The notes: a model not told the origin generated them from the sequence alone. 64,000 nucleotides of DNA from CAVQJU01 sp963729215 (GCA_963729215.1 CAVSND010000016.1:124001-188000), one strand, 5' to 3'. Shown: positions 54,412 to 63,429, numbered from the stretch's first letter. Numbers and translations are program-made.

Positions 54412-55178
54412 TGGCGCCGGATTGCCTGCAGCGTGAAATCTTCGTCCTTCATCGGCACGTTGTACTGGAGCTTCTCGAGCGAAAGCCGGGTCCGGCTGCC
54501 GCGCCGCAGGTCGCTCATCTCGAGCGTCCGCGCGGTCCAGATTCCCTGAATGTTCGCGAGATCGGAATACACGAGCCGCCGTACGACCTGATCCTTCAGG
54601 AAGTTCTCGACGCGCGCAAGCGCGTAGTTATCCTTGCGGATCCAGACGTGGGACCGTGAATACTGCGACGACTTGGCCTCCTTCGGCGCAGACTGAATCT
54701 TCCAGCACGCCACGCCGTCCGCGGTCTCGTCGCCGAGCAGCGAGTACCGGTACTGGTTGACGTCGCGCTCCTCGAGATCTTCGAAGCTGAAGTCGGTGCC
54801 AAAAAACCTCGTCGCGCGGTCCTGCAGCGCGATCCGCCGGTCCCGCTCGGTCGCCGGCGTCCACATCCACTGGTCCGACGCGCGGTCCGTGTGGTTGACG
54901 ATCAGCAGCGCCACGCCCTTGACCTCGGCGGGCGCCGTGAACCGCAGCACCACCTTGCTGTCGCCGTGCGAGCCCAGCCGATCGATGTTCCAGCGCTTGT
55001 CGCTGATCTTTCCCTTGCCGTCGAAGACCTGCAACAGCCCTTCGTACCGCTGTGACTTCGCGTCGGTCCGTTTCTGGGACTCCTCGACGATCTGGCGCGC
55101 GGTTTCACCGGCGGCGGAGCCGACTTGAACGCCGGCATATCGCGAAGGCACGAAGAACACGAAGCACACGACGACCAT
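54408..55178 (-). CDS. Outer-membrane lipoprotein-sorting (LolA-like) protein
   Basis: A 256-residue exported protein with an N-terminal hydrophobic signal. The fold pattern is of the LolA-like superfamily: ARQIVEESQKRTDAKSQRYEGLLQVFDGKGKISDKRWNIDRLG, VVLRFTAPAEVKGVALLIVNHTDRASDQWMWTPATERDRRI, GTDFSFEDLEERDVNQYRYSLLG and SRSHVWIRKDNYALARVENFLKDQ. Such proteins often pair with RND or ABC exporters and bind lipid or lipoprotein cargo. It lies between the ABC permease and the outer-membrane protein. Confidence 0.86.
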   Translation of the reverse strand: MVVVCFVFFVPSRYAGVQVGSAAGETARQIVEESQKRTDAKSQRYEGLLQVFDGKGKISDKRWNIDRLGSHGDSKVVLRFTAPAEVKGVALLIVNHTDRASDQWMWTPATERDRRIALQDRATRFFGTDFSFEDLEERDVNQYRYSLLGDETADGVACWKIQSAPKEAKSSQYSRSHVWIRKDNYALARVENFLKDQVVRRLVYSDLANIQGIWTARTLEMSDLRRGSRTRLSLEKLQYNVPMKDEDFTLQAIRRQ

Positions 55179-55244
55179 CAGGTACGAGAAGGACTGTGTG
55201 AGCCTTCGTGGTCTTCGTGGCTTCGTGATGAGTCGCCGTGCCCG

Positions 55245-57798
55245 TTACTCATACTCCAACGCCTCCACGAGCGAACCGTGGACTGCCGATTCCGCCGGCC
55301 AGATGGCCGCGATGAACGCTGACGCCAGAATCGTGGGCACAAGCGCCGCGACGACCGCGACCGGAAACTGGTAGTCGAGCCGCATGCCCGCGATGTCCTG
55401 GTGGATGATCTGGAGGATGTAATAGAGATTGATCGCACCGAACCCGAACCCCAGGAGCAGCCCGAGGGTGCCGATGCTGAGCGCCTCGATCCAGATGGTC
55501 CGGCGGATCTGTCCGCGGAGGCCGCCGACCGCCTGGAGCACGCCGAGCTCCCGCCGCCGATCGGTGATCGACACGGTCAGCGTGTTCACGATCCCCAGGA
55601 TGGCGACCAGCACGGCGACGGCAATCTGGACCGACGTCAGGCCGAACCACTGATCCGTGATCTTGAGTATGTAGGCCTTCAGCTCGTCGTTCGTGAGGAC
55701 GAACACCTGACGTCCGCCAGCATAACGCTCGAGAATGTTCCGCCGGACATCCGGCATCGGCGTCCCCGGCTTCAAGTACAACCGGAAGATGTTCACCGTG
55801 TCGTCATGCCAGGACCGCTGGAACAGGCGGCGATCCATCAGGATCGTGCCCTGCTGGTCCGAATAATCGACCACCACGCCAACGATCGGTAATCGGATAA
55901 CGCCGTAGGGGGCGGGCACCTCGAGGACATCGCCAAGCGAGAGGCGCTGGAGCTGCGCGAGGTTGTCGGACACCATCAAACCCTGGCCGGCCGCCGTCCG
56001 GCTGTACATGTCGTCTGCAACGCCGGCGACGGGCTCGCGCCGCGCGGTCTGCGACACGCTCATGATGTCGACCGCCACCACCATCACGGGCGTCTTCCTG
56101 AAAACGATTCGTGCGTCTCGCACGGCTTGCACGCGCTCCACCCCGGGCACGGCCGCCAGCTCGCCCTCCATGGCCGAAGGGAAGCGAATCGTGCGGACCA
56201 CGATGTTCTGAGACGGGGAGACGAACAGGTCCGGGTTGAGCGCCGTGTTCATCCAGTCGATGATGGAGCTGTAACTGGCCCGCGCCATCCCGGCGAACGC
56301 CACCACGAGCGCCAGCGACAGCATGAGCGCGGCGACACTCGCTGAGGTGCGACGCGGCGCCTGCAGGAGGCTGTCCGCGGCGAGCGCGCCTTCGACGGGC
56401 CGAAGCCATTTGAGCACGGGGCGCATCGCGCGCGCGAGAGCAACCGCCAGCAGCGGGCTGAGCAGCAGCGCCGACGCAATCGCCATCCCGTAGCCGGCAT
56501 AAAAGACTCACGCGCGATCCGCCCAGCACGAGACACACCATCGCGCCAAGGGCGCCGATCGCCGCGAGAACGGCGCGGAGCCGGTACTCGCCCGCCGAGA
56601 GGATCTGGAACTTGCCCTTCTGAAGCGCCTGCACGGGATCGACCCGCGCGGCGTTTCTGGCCGGGATCACCGCCGCGACGATGCTCGTGGCGATGCCGAT
56701 GCCGAGCGCGGTCAGAAGCAACACGGGACTCGCGGCGACCTCGTCTGCGCGCTGCGCAACGCCGTAGACGTCGCTGATGAGCGTTCCAATCGATGCGGCA
56801 ATCCCGCGCGCAATCAACGTACCGAAGACGAGCCCGCCCAGCGATCCAATGACGCCCGTCACCGCGCTCTCTCCGAGAAACAGCCAGCGGATTTGCGCGC
56901 GCGTGGCGCCGAGCGCGCGCAGGATCCCGATCTCGGAACGCCGCTGCGTGACCGCGATGGCGAACGAGTTGTAGATGATGAACATCCCGATGAACAGGGC
57001 GAACAGGCTGGAGATACCCACCATCATCGAGTAGGCCGCCAGCATGGCCTCGAACTGCTGACCACGGCCCGAGGGCGGCCCGATTTGAAATCCCGCGCCG
57101 AGGAGCGCGGTCAGCTCGCGCTCGCAGTCCGCAATCGTGCTGCCCGGCTTGACGCCGACGTCAATCCGGTCGAACGTCCGCCCGCGGCCGAACATCTTCT
57201 GCGCGGCGTAGACGTCCATGATGGCGAGGTTGCCGCCGAACGCACTCGTCAATCCTCCGGTCTTCATGATCCCGCGGATGGTGAACTGCCTGTCGCCCTC
57301 AGCCGTGCCCAGGCGGATCTTGTCGTTGACGGCCAGGCGGCTCTTCTCGGCGAACTGCTTCGTCAGGATGATCGAATCAGGCTGCGCCAGAAATACCAGC
57401 GGATCGTCGATGACGGCCTCGTCACCGCTCTCGAGGTCGTAATCCCTCAGGCTGCGGTCGCCGGTCATGTCTACGGCAAGCACGAGCAGGCTGCCTTCGC
57501 CCGCCATCCGGGTATCGACGACGGCTTCGATGACCGGAACGGCGACTCTGACGCTCGGGACCGACTGCACTTTCTCGAGGATGTCCTCCTCGAAGCCGGC
57601 CTCCCCAGCGGTGACCTGAATCTCCGTCTTTCCCGCGATGCGATCGACGGTGCGGGAGAACGCAAACAGCACGCTCTGGTTTGCCGTGTGCATCCCCACG
57701 AAGACGGCGACGCCGAGCACGATGCCGGCAATCGTCAGCATGGTTCGCAGCACGTGCTTCCGGAAGTAAGGCCAGCTGATGAGCCTGAGGAGAATCAT
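55245..57798 (-). CDS. ABC transporter permease, FtsX/MacB-like with duplicated halves, one frame break
   Basis: Reconstructed as 850 residues. Each half has an N-terminal membrane segment, a periplasmic domain and three C-terminal membrane segments. The first half shows IAVTQRRSEIGILRALGATRAQIRWLFLGESAVTG and the second SITDRRRELGVLQAVGGLRGQIRRTIWIEA, the coupling-helix signature of the LolCE/MacB family. The frame changes near 56503 at an AGTCTTTTATG site between GSRVS and FYAGYGMAIAS; removing one base restores continuity. ATG 57798 overlaps the ATPase stop (57795) by four bases. The transporter probably extracts a lipid or lipoprotein, or mechanically drives export. It is likely intact in the organism. 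Confidence 0.88.
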
Positions 57799-58469
57799 CG
57801 CCTGATGTCCTCGACGACCCGGCCATCGCGCAGGGCGATCGTACGGGGACAACTCTCCGCCACTTTCATGTCGTGCGTCACGATGACGACCGTCGAGCGG
57901 AACCGGGTGTGCAGGTCGCGGACGAGCGAGAGAATCTCTTCGCCCGTGTGCGTGTCGAGGTTGCCGGTCGGCTCGTCGGCGAGGATGATCGGGGGGTAAA
58001 TCGACAATGCGCGCGCGATGGCGACCCGCTGGCGTTCACCTCCGGATAATTCCTCCGGCAGGTGGTTCATCCGGTGACCGAGCTGGACCAGTGTCAGCAG
58101 TTCGCGCGAGCGTTCGTCCACTTTCTGCCGCGGCCATCCCCTCAGGTGCAGGGGTAATCCGACGTTCTCGAGGCATGTCAGGGTCGGCAGGAGGTTGAAG
58201 AACTGGAAGATGAATCCGATCTTGTCGCGCCGGACGCGCGTCAGGCCATCGTCTGTCAACGCGCTGAGCGTTTCGTTGTCGATGCGCACCTGACCGGATG
58301 TGGGCCGGTCGAGGCCGCCGACCAGGTTGAGCAGCGTGGACTTGCCCGACCCGGACGGGCCGATGACGGAGACCATTTCACCCGGCTCGATGGAAAGGTT
58401 CACATCATCGAGGGCGGTGACGTGGCGTTTTCCCTCGAACGTCTTGGAGACGTGGTCGAGCGCAATCAC
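57795..58469 (-). CDS. ABC transporter ATP-binding protein, LolD/MacB-like
   Basis: A 224-residue ATPase: Walker A GPSGSGKST at about 37-45, Q-loop FIFQFFNLLPTLTCLENVGLPL, signature LSGGERQRVAIARAL, Walker B IILADEPTGNLD and H-loop VIVTHDMK. The NLLPTLT region fits the LolD/MacB/FtsE group that pairs with FtsX-fold permeases, as the neighbour is. GTG 58469 starts the frame, at the predicted transcription start, so translation would be leaderless. It is the first gene of a six-gene operon. Confidence 0.94.
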   Translation of the reverse strand: MIALDHVSKTFEGKRHVTALDDVNLSIEPGEMVSVIGPSGSGKSTLLNLVGGLDRPTSGQVRIDNETLSALTDDGLTRVRRDKIGFIFQFFNLLPTLTCLENVGLPLHLRGWPRQKVDERSRELLTLVQLGHRMNHLPEELSGGERQRVAIARALSIYPPIILADEPTGNLDTHTGEEILSLVRDLHTRFRSTVVIVTHDMKVAESCPRTIALRDGRVVEDIRR

Positions 58470-58475
58470 GGGCCA

Positions 58476-58505
58476 ATTATGTGAATCTTTTCACAATATT
58501 GTCAA
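58476..58505 (-). promoter_or_regulatory. Promoter of the ABC/LolA/outer-membrane operon
   Basis: On the minus strand TTGACA (58505-58500) is followed by an 18-base spacer and CATAAT (58481-58476). Transcription would start at about 58469, exactly the GTG start of the ATPase gene, with no leader. Confidence 0.78.
58480..58495. promoter_or_regulatory. 16-bp inverted repeat operator between -35 and -10
   Basis: TGTGAATCTTTTCACA has perfect 6-base arms around a 4-base centre. It fills the spacer of the ABC operon promoter and overlaps the -10 by two bases. Further GTGAA half-sites lie just upstream on the coding strand (about 58507-58522). This is the usual position of a repressor site; the regulator is not encoded nearby. 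Confidence 0.6.
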
Positions 58506-58545
58506 ATTCACTGTATTTCACGCGCATTCTAGACCCATCTGAGGC

Positions 58546-59088
58546 CTAGTCGCGGTCCTTGACCCAGTACCGCGAGTACTCGTCCAGGAACGTCAGCGAC
58601 GTGAAGGCGCGCATACGATCGAAGAACAGCACGCCGTCGAGGTGGTCGGTCTCATGCTGGATGACGCGCGCCTGGAAATTCCTGAGACGGAGCTCAAAGC
58701 GCTCGCCCTTTCGAGTGTGGGCGCGGAGTCCGAGCTCCCTGAAGCGCGGCACGCGGCCTCGAATATCGGGAATGCTCAGGCAGCCCTCCCAGTCCTCCAC
58801 AATCTCCTCGCCAACCGGCGTGAGCTCGGGGTTGATGATGGCAAACGGCTCGAGGGGATCGTCCTCGCCCGGCTCAGGCTTCGTGGGGTCGAACGCCACG
58901 ACGAAGAGACGCAGGCTCTCGTGCACCTGGGGCGCCGCCAGGCCGACGCCATGGTACTCGGCCATGGTGTCCATCATGTCGTCGATCAGCCGCTGAACGG
59001 CCGCGTTCTTGATGTCACTGCGCTCGAGGGGCTTCGCAAGCGTCCGGAGGACGGGATGCCCCATGCGCGCGACTTTCAAAATGGACAT
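58546..59088 (-). CDS. def: Peptide deformylase
   Basis: Removes the formyl group from nascent protein N-termini. The 180-residue metalloenzyme has all three motifs: GVGLAAPQV near residue 48, EGCLSIPDIRG with the metal cysteine, and QHETDHLDGVLFFDRM with two metal histidines and the catalytic glutamate. ATG 59088 lies nine bases after a TATAAT box that is shared with the divergent NUDIX gene. The usual fmt partner is not adjacent. Confidence 0.96.
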   Translation of the reverse strand: MSILKVARMGHPVLRTLAKPLERSDIKNAAVQRLIDDMMDTMAEYHGVGLAAPQVHESLRLFVVAFDPTKPEPGEDDPLEPFAIINPELTPVGEEIVEDWEGCLSIPDIRGRVPRFRELGLRAHTRKGERFELRLRNFQARVIQHETDHLDGVLFFDRMRAFTSLTFLDEYSRYWVKDRD

Positions 59089-59097
59089 GCTGGCGGA

Positions 59098-59105
59098 ATT
59101 ATACT
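59098..59105. promoter_or_regulatory. Shared bidirectional -10 element for def and the NUDIX gene
   Basis: The 8-base ATTATACT contains TATACT on the plus strand (59100-59105) and TATAAT on the minus strand (59103-59098). On each strand exactly nine bases separate the hexamer from the ATG (59115 plus, 59088 minus). Both mRNAs would be almost leaderless, and only one polymerase could engage the site at a time. No strong -35 is visible on either side. Confidence 0.65.
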
Positions 59106-59114
59106 GCGGTGATC

Positions 59115-59672
59115 ATGCCGGACTGGCACCTCGCCGAGCACGACGAGACGCGGACGTACCGCTTCTGCCCGCGCTGCGGCGGCGAGCTCGAGCGCAGGCT
59201 GCTGAAGTCCACCGAGCCCGAGCGGCTCGTCTGCCTGCGCTGTTCGTTCGTGTTCTACCTCGATCCCAAGATCGCCGTCGGCACCATTATCCGCACGTCT
59301 GAAGGCCGCATCGTGCTCGTGCGCCGCGCCATCGATCCCGGTTACGGCAAGTGGGTGTTTCCCGGCGGCTACGTCGATCGCGGTGAACCGCTCACGACCG
59401 CCGCTGTCCGCGAGGCGCGCGAAGAATGCGGCCTCGACGTGCGGCTGGACGGACTCGTGAACATCTATTCCTATGCCGGACGCGCGCCCGTCATCGTCGT
59501 GTATGCGGCCACGGCCATCGGCGGCACGCTGTCCGCCGAAGACGAGGAATGTCTCGACACGGCCCTCTTCGAGCCGCCAGCAATCCCCTGGGACGAGCTC
59601 GCGTTCCGCAGCACGCACGAGGGGCTTCGTGATTATCTGGCCGGGTTGCTTCACCCGGTCCACCACGGGTAG
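59115..59672 (+). CDS. NUDIX hydrolase with N-terminal zinc ribbon
   Basis: A 185-residue protein. The N-terminal zinc ribbon has CPRCGGEL and, about 20 residues later, CLRCSFVFY. The NUDIX domain carries the full box GGYVDRGEPLTTAAVREAREECGL, followed by LVNIYSYAGRAPVIVVYAAT. This arrangement resembles NADH pyrophosphatase-like or ADP-ribose-type enzymes, but the substrate is not certain. ATG 59115 is nine bases after the shared -10 element; GTG 59109 is a less likely start. Confidence 0.9.
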   Translation: MPDWHLAEHDETRTYRFCPRCGGELERRLLKSTEPERLVCLRCSFVFYLDPKIAVGTIIRTSEGRIVLVRRAIDPGYGKWVFPGGYVDRGEPLTTAAVREAREECGLDVRLDGLVNIYSYAGRAPVIVVYAATAIGGTLSAEDEECLDTALFEPPAIPWDELAFRSTHEGLRDYLAGLLHPVHHG

Positions 59673-59803
59673 GGGCGTGCAACAATCTGAAAGAGTGGCA
59701 ATTCCGTCCGCTCGACGCCGGAAAAAGACGACGCGTGTCGCGCCCCTCTTTGACTAGAATGTAAGTCTTGCGTGGTTATTCGGCTTAACGAGAGGGACAC
59801 TTC

Positions 59804-60892
59804 TTGCCTGGCGACACGGCCATCATGAATTCATCAGTTTCAACAGACATCGAGGCCATCCTCGGCGCCGACGCGCCGGGACTCCTCCAGCACGAGTGCA
59901 AGACCATCCCGCGATCGGTGCTGCACCTTCCCGCGCCTGACCACATCGAGCAGGTCTGGGTGGCTTCCGATCGTCACATCCGCGTGCTCACGAGTCTGCA
60001 GGCCCTGCTCGACCACGGGCGCCTCGCCGGCACGGGCTATGTGTCGATCCTGCCGGTGGACCAGGGGATTGAACATTCCGCCGGGGCATCGTTCGCGCCG
60101 AACCCCGCGTACTTCGATCCCGAGAACATCGTCAAGCTCGCAATCGAGGGAGGATGCAACGGCGTGGCATCGACACTCGGCGTGCTCGGGTCGGTGGCAC
60201 GGAAGTATGCGCACCGGATTCCCTTCCTGCTGAAGCTCAATCACAACGAGTTCCTCACGTATCCGAACACCTACGATCAGATCAAGTTCGCGAGCGTCAG
60301 GCAGGCGTTCGACATGGGCGCGATGGGCGTCGGCGCCACGATCTATTTCGGCTCGGAGGAGTCGAAGCGGCAGATCCAGGAAGTCACCGAGATGTTCCAG
60401 CACGCGCACGAGCTCGGCATGTTCACCGTGCTCTGGTGCTACCTCAGGAACCCAGCCTTCAAGACGAAGGACACCGACTACCACGTGGCCGCGGATCTCA
60501 CCGGTCAGGCGAACCACCTCGGTGTGACGATCGAAGCTGACATCATCAAGCAGAAGCTGCCGGAGAACAATGGCGGGTACAATGCCCTCAACTTCGGCAA
60601 GACGCACAAGAAGGTCTACTCGGAGCTCACGACGGACCATCCGATCGACCTGACGCGGTATCAGGTCGCCAACTGCTACATGGGGCGCGCGGGCCTGATC
60701 AACTCGGGCGGTGCTTCGTCGGGCGACAGCGATCTCAAGGAAGCCGTCAAGACCGCGGTCATCAACAAGCGCGCGGGAGGGATGGGACTGATCTCCGGCC
60801 GCAAGGCCTTTCAGCGGCCCATGAAGGAAGGCGTCGGTCTTCTGAACGCGATCCAGGACGTGTATCTGAGCCGCGCGATCACGATAGCCTGA
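59804..60892 (+). CDS. fbaB: Class I fructose-bisphosphate aldolase (FbaB/DhnA type)
   Basis: Cleaves fructose 1,6-bisphosphate in glycolysis or forms it in gluconeogenesis. The 362-residue protein shows GYVSILPVDQGIEHSAGASFAPNPAYFDPENIVKLAIEGGCNGVAST, FLLKLNHNEFLTYPN, DMGAMGVGATIYFGSEES, FTVLWCYLRN, and AGGMGLISGRKAFQRPMKEGVGLLNAIQDVYL. The TTG start at 59804 is supported by AGAGGGA six bases upstream; ATG 59825 is an alternative. TTGACT at 59750 is a possible -35. Its 3' end overlaps the convergent thiI by 14 bases. Confidence 0.92.
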   Translation: MPGDTAIMNSSVSTDIEAILGADAPGLLQHECKTIPRSVLHLPAPDHIEQVWVASDRHIRVLTSLQALLDHGRLAGTGYVSILPVDQGIEHSAGASFAPNPAYFDPENIVKLAIEGGCNGVASTLGVLGSVARKYAHRIPFLLKLNHNEFLTYPNTYDQIKFASVRQAFDMGAMGVGATIYFGSEESKRQIQEVTEMFQHAHELGMFTVLWCYLRNPAFKTKDTDYHVAADLTGQANHLGVTIEADIIKQKLPENNGGYNALNFGKTHKKVYSELTTDHPIDLTRYQVANCYMGRAGLINSGGASSGDSDLKEAVKTAVINKRAGGMGLISGRKAFQRPMKEGVGLLNAIQDVYLSRAITIA

Positions 60893-62040
60893 ACTGTTCG
60901 ACGTTCGCAGCCGATACAGCCGCCTGCACGAGCTCTTCGATCGGCAGCAGCTGCTCGGCCTCCTCTATCTGCCGGGGCGTCACGCGCGTGGCCGGGTGCG
61001 GCGGCGTGAACAGCTGACAACAATCCTGGTCGGGAATGATCGAAATTGGAAACGTGCCGAGCCTCTGGGCCTCGACGATGATCTCGTCCTTGTCCATTCC
61101 CACGAGCGGACGCAAGGACTTCCATCGTCGTCGCGCCGGCGATGGTGGTGAGGTTCTCGAGTGTCTGGGACGCCACCTGGCCGATGACTTCCCCCGTCAC
61201 CAGCGCGCGCGCCCGCCACCTGCGCGCCAGACGCTCCGCGATTCGCAGCATCAGCCGGCGATACATCACGACGCGAAGCTCGGGCCGGACCGCAAGGAGC
61301 ACTTTCTGCTGCACCTCTCCGAATGGCACGAGCATCAGCCGCGAGCGCTGCTGGTATCTGGTCAGCAGGGCCGCGATTTCGCGGACCTTTTCCTGCGAGG
61401 CGCGAGAGAGGATCGGGTAGCTGTGAAAATGGATGAACAGCACTGAACAACCGCGGCGCATCAGCCGATACGCGGCCACGGGCGAATCGATGCCGCCCGA
61501 GAGCAGACACGCGACCCGTCCGCCCGTCCCGGTGGGAAGGCCGCCCGCGCCCGGGTCTTTGCCGAAAAAATAGAACGCGCCATCCGGCAGCATGTCGACG
61601 TGGACGGTCAGGGCGGGCGCGCCAAGATCCACGTGCCAGCCCCTCGCCTGTTTGATCCGACCTCCGACCTCGCGCTCGATCTGCGGAGAGGTGTACGGAA
61701 AACGCTTGTCCGTGCGCCGCGCGGTCACACGGAACGACTCGGCAGCGCGGTCGCCCAGGTCTCCCAGGATCGCTTCTGACAGGGCGTCGAGGTCGAGCGG
61801 CCCGCGCCCGGCCGGGGAGAAGTACGCGATGCCAAACACCGTGCGCAAACGATCGCGGACGGCCGGCCAGTCGGCTTCAGGCGCCAGCTCGAGCTCGATC
61901 CGTCCCATCACCTGGCGAATCGCCTGGACATGAAGGCCCGCGAGCGCGAACTGCAGGTTGCGCACGAGCATCCGGATGAACCACGAGCGGTTCTTCCCCT
62001 TGAGCGCCAGCTCTTTGTAGTGGACGACTATCGATCGCAT
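60879..62040 (-). CDS. thiI: tRNA 4-thiouridine synthase ThiI, one frame break
   Basis: Makes 4-thiouridine at position 8 of tRNA and can supply sulfur to thiamine synthesis. The reconstructed 386-residue protein has a ferredoxin-like domain and a THUMP domain (about 60-165). The PP-loop is CLLSGGIDSPVAAYRLMRRG with FIHFHSYP. After the break come LRPLVGMDKDEIIVEAQRLGTFPISIIPDQDCCQLFTP. There is no C-terminal rhodanese domain. The frame changes near 61112 at GTCCTTGCG, and removal of one C restores the protein. It probably reflects an extra base in the assembly. Confidence 0.9.
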
Positions 62041-62069
62041 TCAACAACCGTGGGACGAGACCATACCAA

Positions 62070-63419
62070 TTACCGGGCGCACGCGCATTCGGCGGCGCGA
62101 TGCCCGGCGCGGACGGCGCTTTCGATCGTAGCGGGGAGGCCGGTGTCAATCCAGTCGCCAGCCAGGAACAACCCCGGGACAGGTGTCTGCACCGGCGGGC
62201 GCGCCGGCTGGCCGGGGGCCAGGGAAAACGTCGCGCGCGGCTCGCGAACCACGGATCCTCGAACCAGCCTGGCCTCACGGACCGAGGGTATTGCTTCGGC
62301 GAGCTCCCGCAGGGCCATCGCGATCAGATCGGGATTGGACATCGCGACGATCGGCGCGGCCCCGCTCGACACCAATGACAAGTGCGACGCGCCGCCGCCC
62401 AGCAGGCTACGCTTGTCGAACACCCACTGCATCGTCCGGCCGGGCAGACCCACGAACGGCTCATCGAGCACGGGCCGATCGAACCAGAGGTTCACCGTCA
62501 CGATTGGAGACGATGTCATCGCGTCGGCTGAGCGCAAGATGGATTCAAGCCCGGCGGGCGACCCGGCGATGAGCTCGCGCAGTGCAAACCACGGGACTGC
62601 GGCGATCACGGCGTCGGGCGTCCACCGCTCCCCTGAGGCCTCGACCTGCAAGTGGCCGTCGATCGTCAGCCTCGCCGGGGCTCCCGTTTGTACGGTTCCA
62701 CCGTGGCGTTCGATGAATTCTCGCGCGGGCTCCGCGTACATCAGGTGCAGGGGTTTGGCCGGCAGAAGGATCGCGGACAACCGCGGGTCCGGGCCAAACA
62801 TCTCCGCGAGCACTCGTGCAAACACCGGGGCGGCCGCACGGCCGACCGGTTGATTGAGCGCCGCCAGCGCGAGCGGTTCCCACAACATCTCGCGGATTCG
62901 GGCTGTCTGCCCATTCCGAATCAGCCACGCTTCGACTGTCTCGCCAGGCGAAGCGGCGATCTCGCGGGCGCCCGGCATGAGCTCGCGCCGGGCGCGGCGG
63001 AGCGGACCCGCCATGCGGAGTGAAGCCAGGCGATCGGTCCACCCCAGCGCGTCCCATTCGAACAGGCCGGCCACCAGGTGAAGCGGCGCCGGCACGGCCG
63101 GACACGTCAGCCGCGTCTTCACGCCCGCCCGGTCGATCATCGTCACGCTCAGGTTCGACTCGACGCGCACGTTGCCGAGCGCGCCAATCCGGCTCATAAA
63201 CGCCAACGTCTCGACGTAGCAGCCGAGGAGCACGTGTTGACCGTTGTCGACCAGTTCCCCGCTCTCGCGATCATCGAACGCCGTGGCGCGGCCGCCCAGC
63301 CTCGAACGCGCCTCGAGCACGAGCACGCGCGCACCGCTTCCGGCGAGCCTCGCCGCGGCGCTCAAGCCGGCAAAGCCGGCGCCGATCACAACAACGTCGT
63401 AGCGAGCGGCTGCCATCAC
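62070..63419 (-). CDS. hpnE: Hydroxysqualene dehydroxylase HpnE-like
   Basis: FAD-dependent amine-oxidase-family enzyme of hopanoid biosynthesis that converts hydroxysqualene to squalene. The 449-residue protein has the dinucleotide loop VVVIGAGFAGLSAAARLAGSGARVLVLEARSRLGGRATAFDD, GELVDNGQHVLLGCYVET, and a C-terminal FAD-contact stretch GLFLAGDWIDTGLPATIESAVRAGHRAAE. It lies 16 bases behind hpnD in the same direction, the usual hpnD-hpnE pairing, with repeats in the gap. HpnC is not in the window. Confidence 0.9.
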   Translation of the reverse strand: MMAAARYDVVVIGAGFAGLSAAARLAGSGARVLVLEARSRLGGRATAFDDRESGELVDNGQHVLLGCYVETLAFMSRIGALGNVRVESNLSVTMIDRAGVKTRLTCPAVPAPLHLVAGLFEWDALGWTDRLASLRMAGPLRRARRELMPGAREIAASPGETVEAWLIRNGQTARIREMLWEPLALAALNQPVGRAAAPVFARVLAEMFGPDPRLSAILLPAKPLHLMYAEPAREFIERHGGTVQTGAPARLTIDGHLQVEASGERWTPDAVIAAVPWFALRELIAGSPAGLESILRSADAMTSSPIVTVNLWFDRPVLDEPFVGLPGRTMQWVFDKRSLLGGGASHLSLVSSGAAPIVAMSNPDLIAMALRELAEAIPSVREARLVRGSVVREPRATFSLAPGQPARPPVQTPVPGLFLAGDWIDTGLPATIESAVRAGHRAAECACAR

Positions 63420-63429
63420 TCCAAATCAC

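Noticed and set aside
59750..59778. TTGACT as a full promoter before the aldolase gene
   Set aside because: The matching -10 at proper spacing (TGGTTA) is poor, so it is mentioned only as a possible -35.
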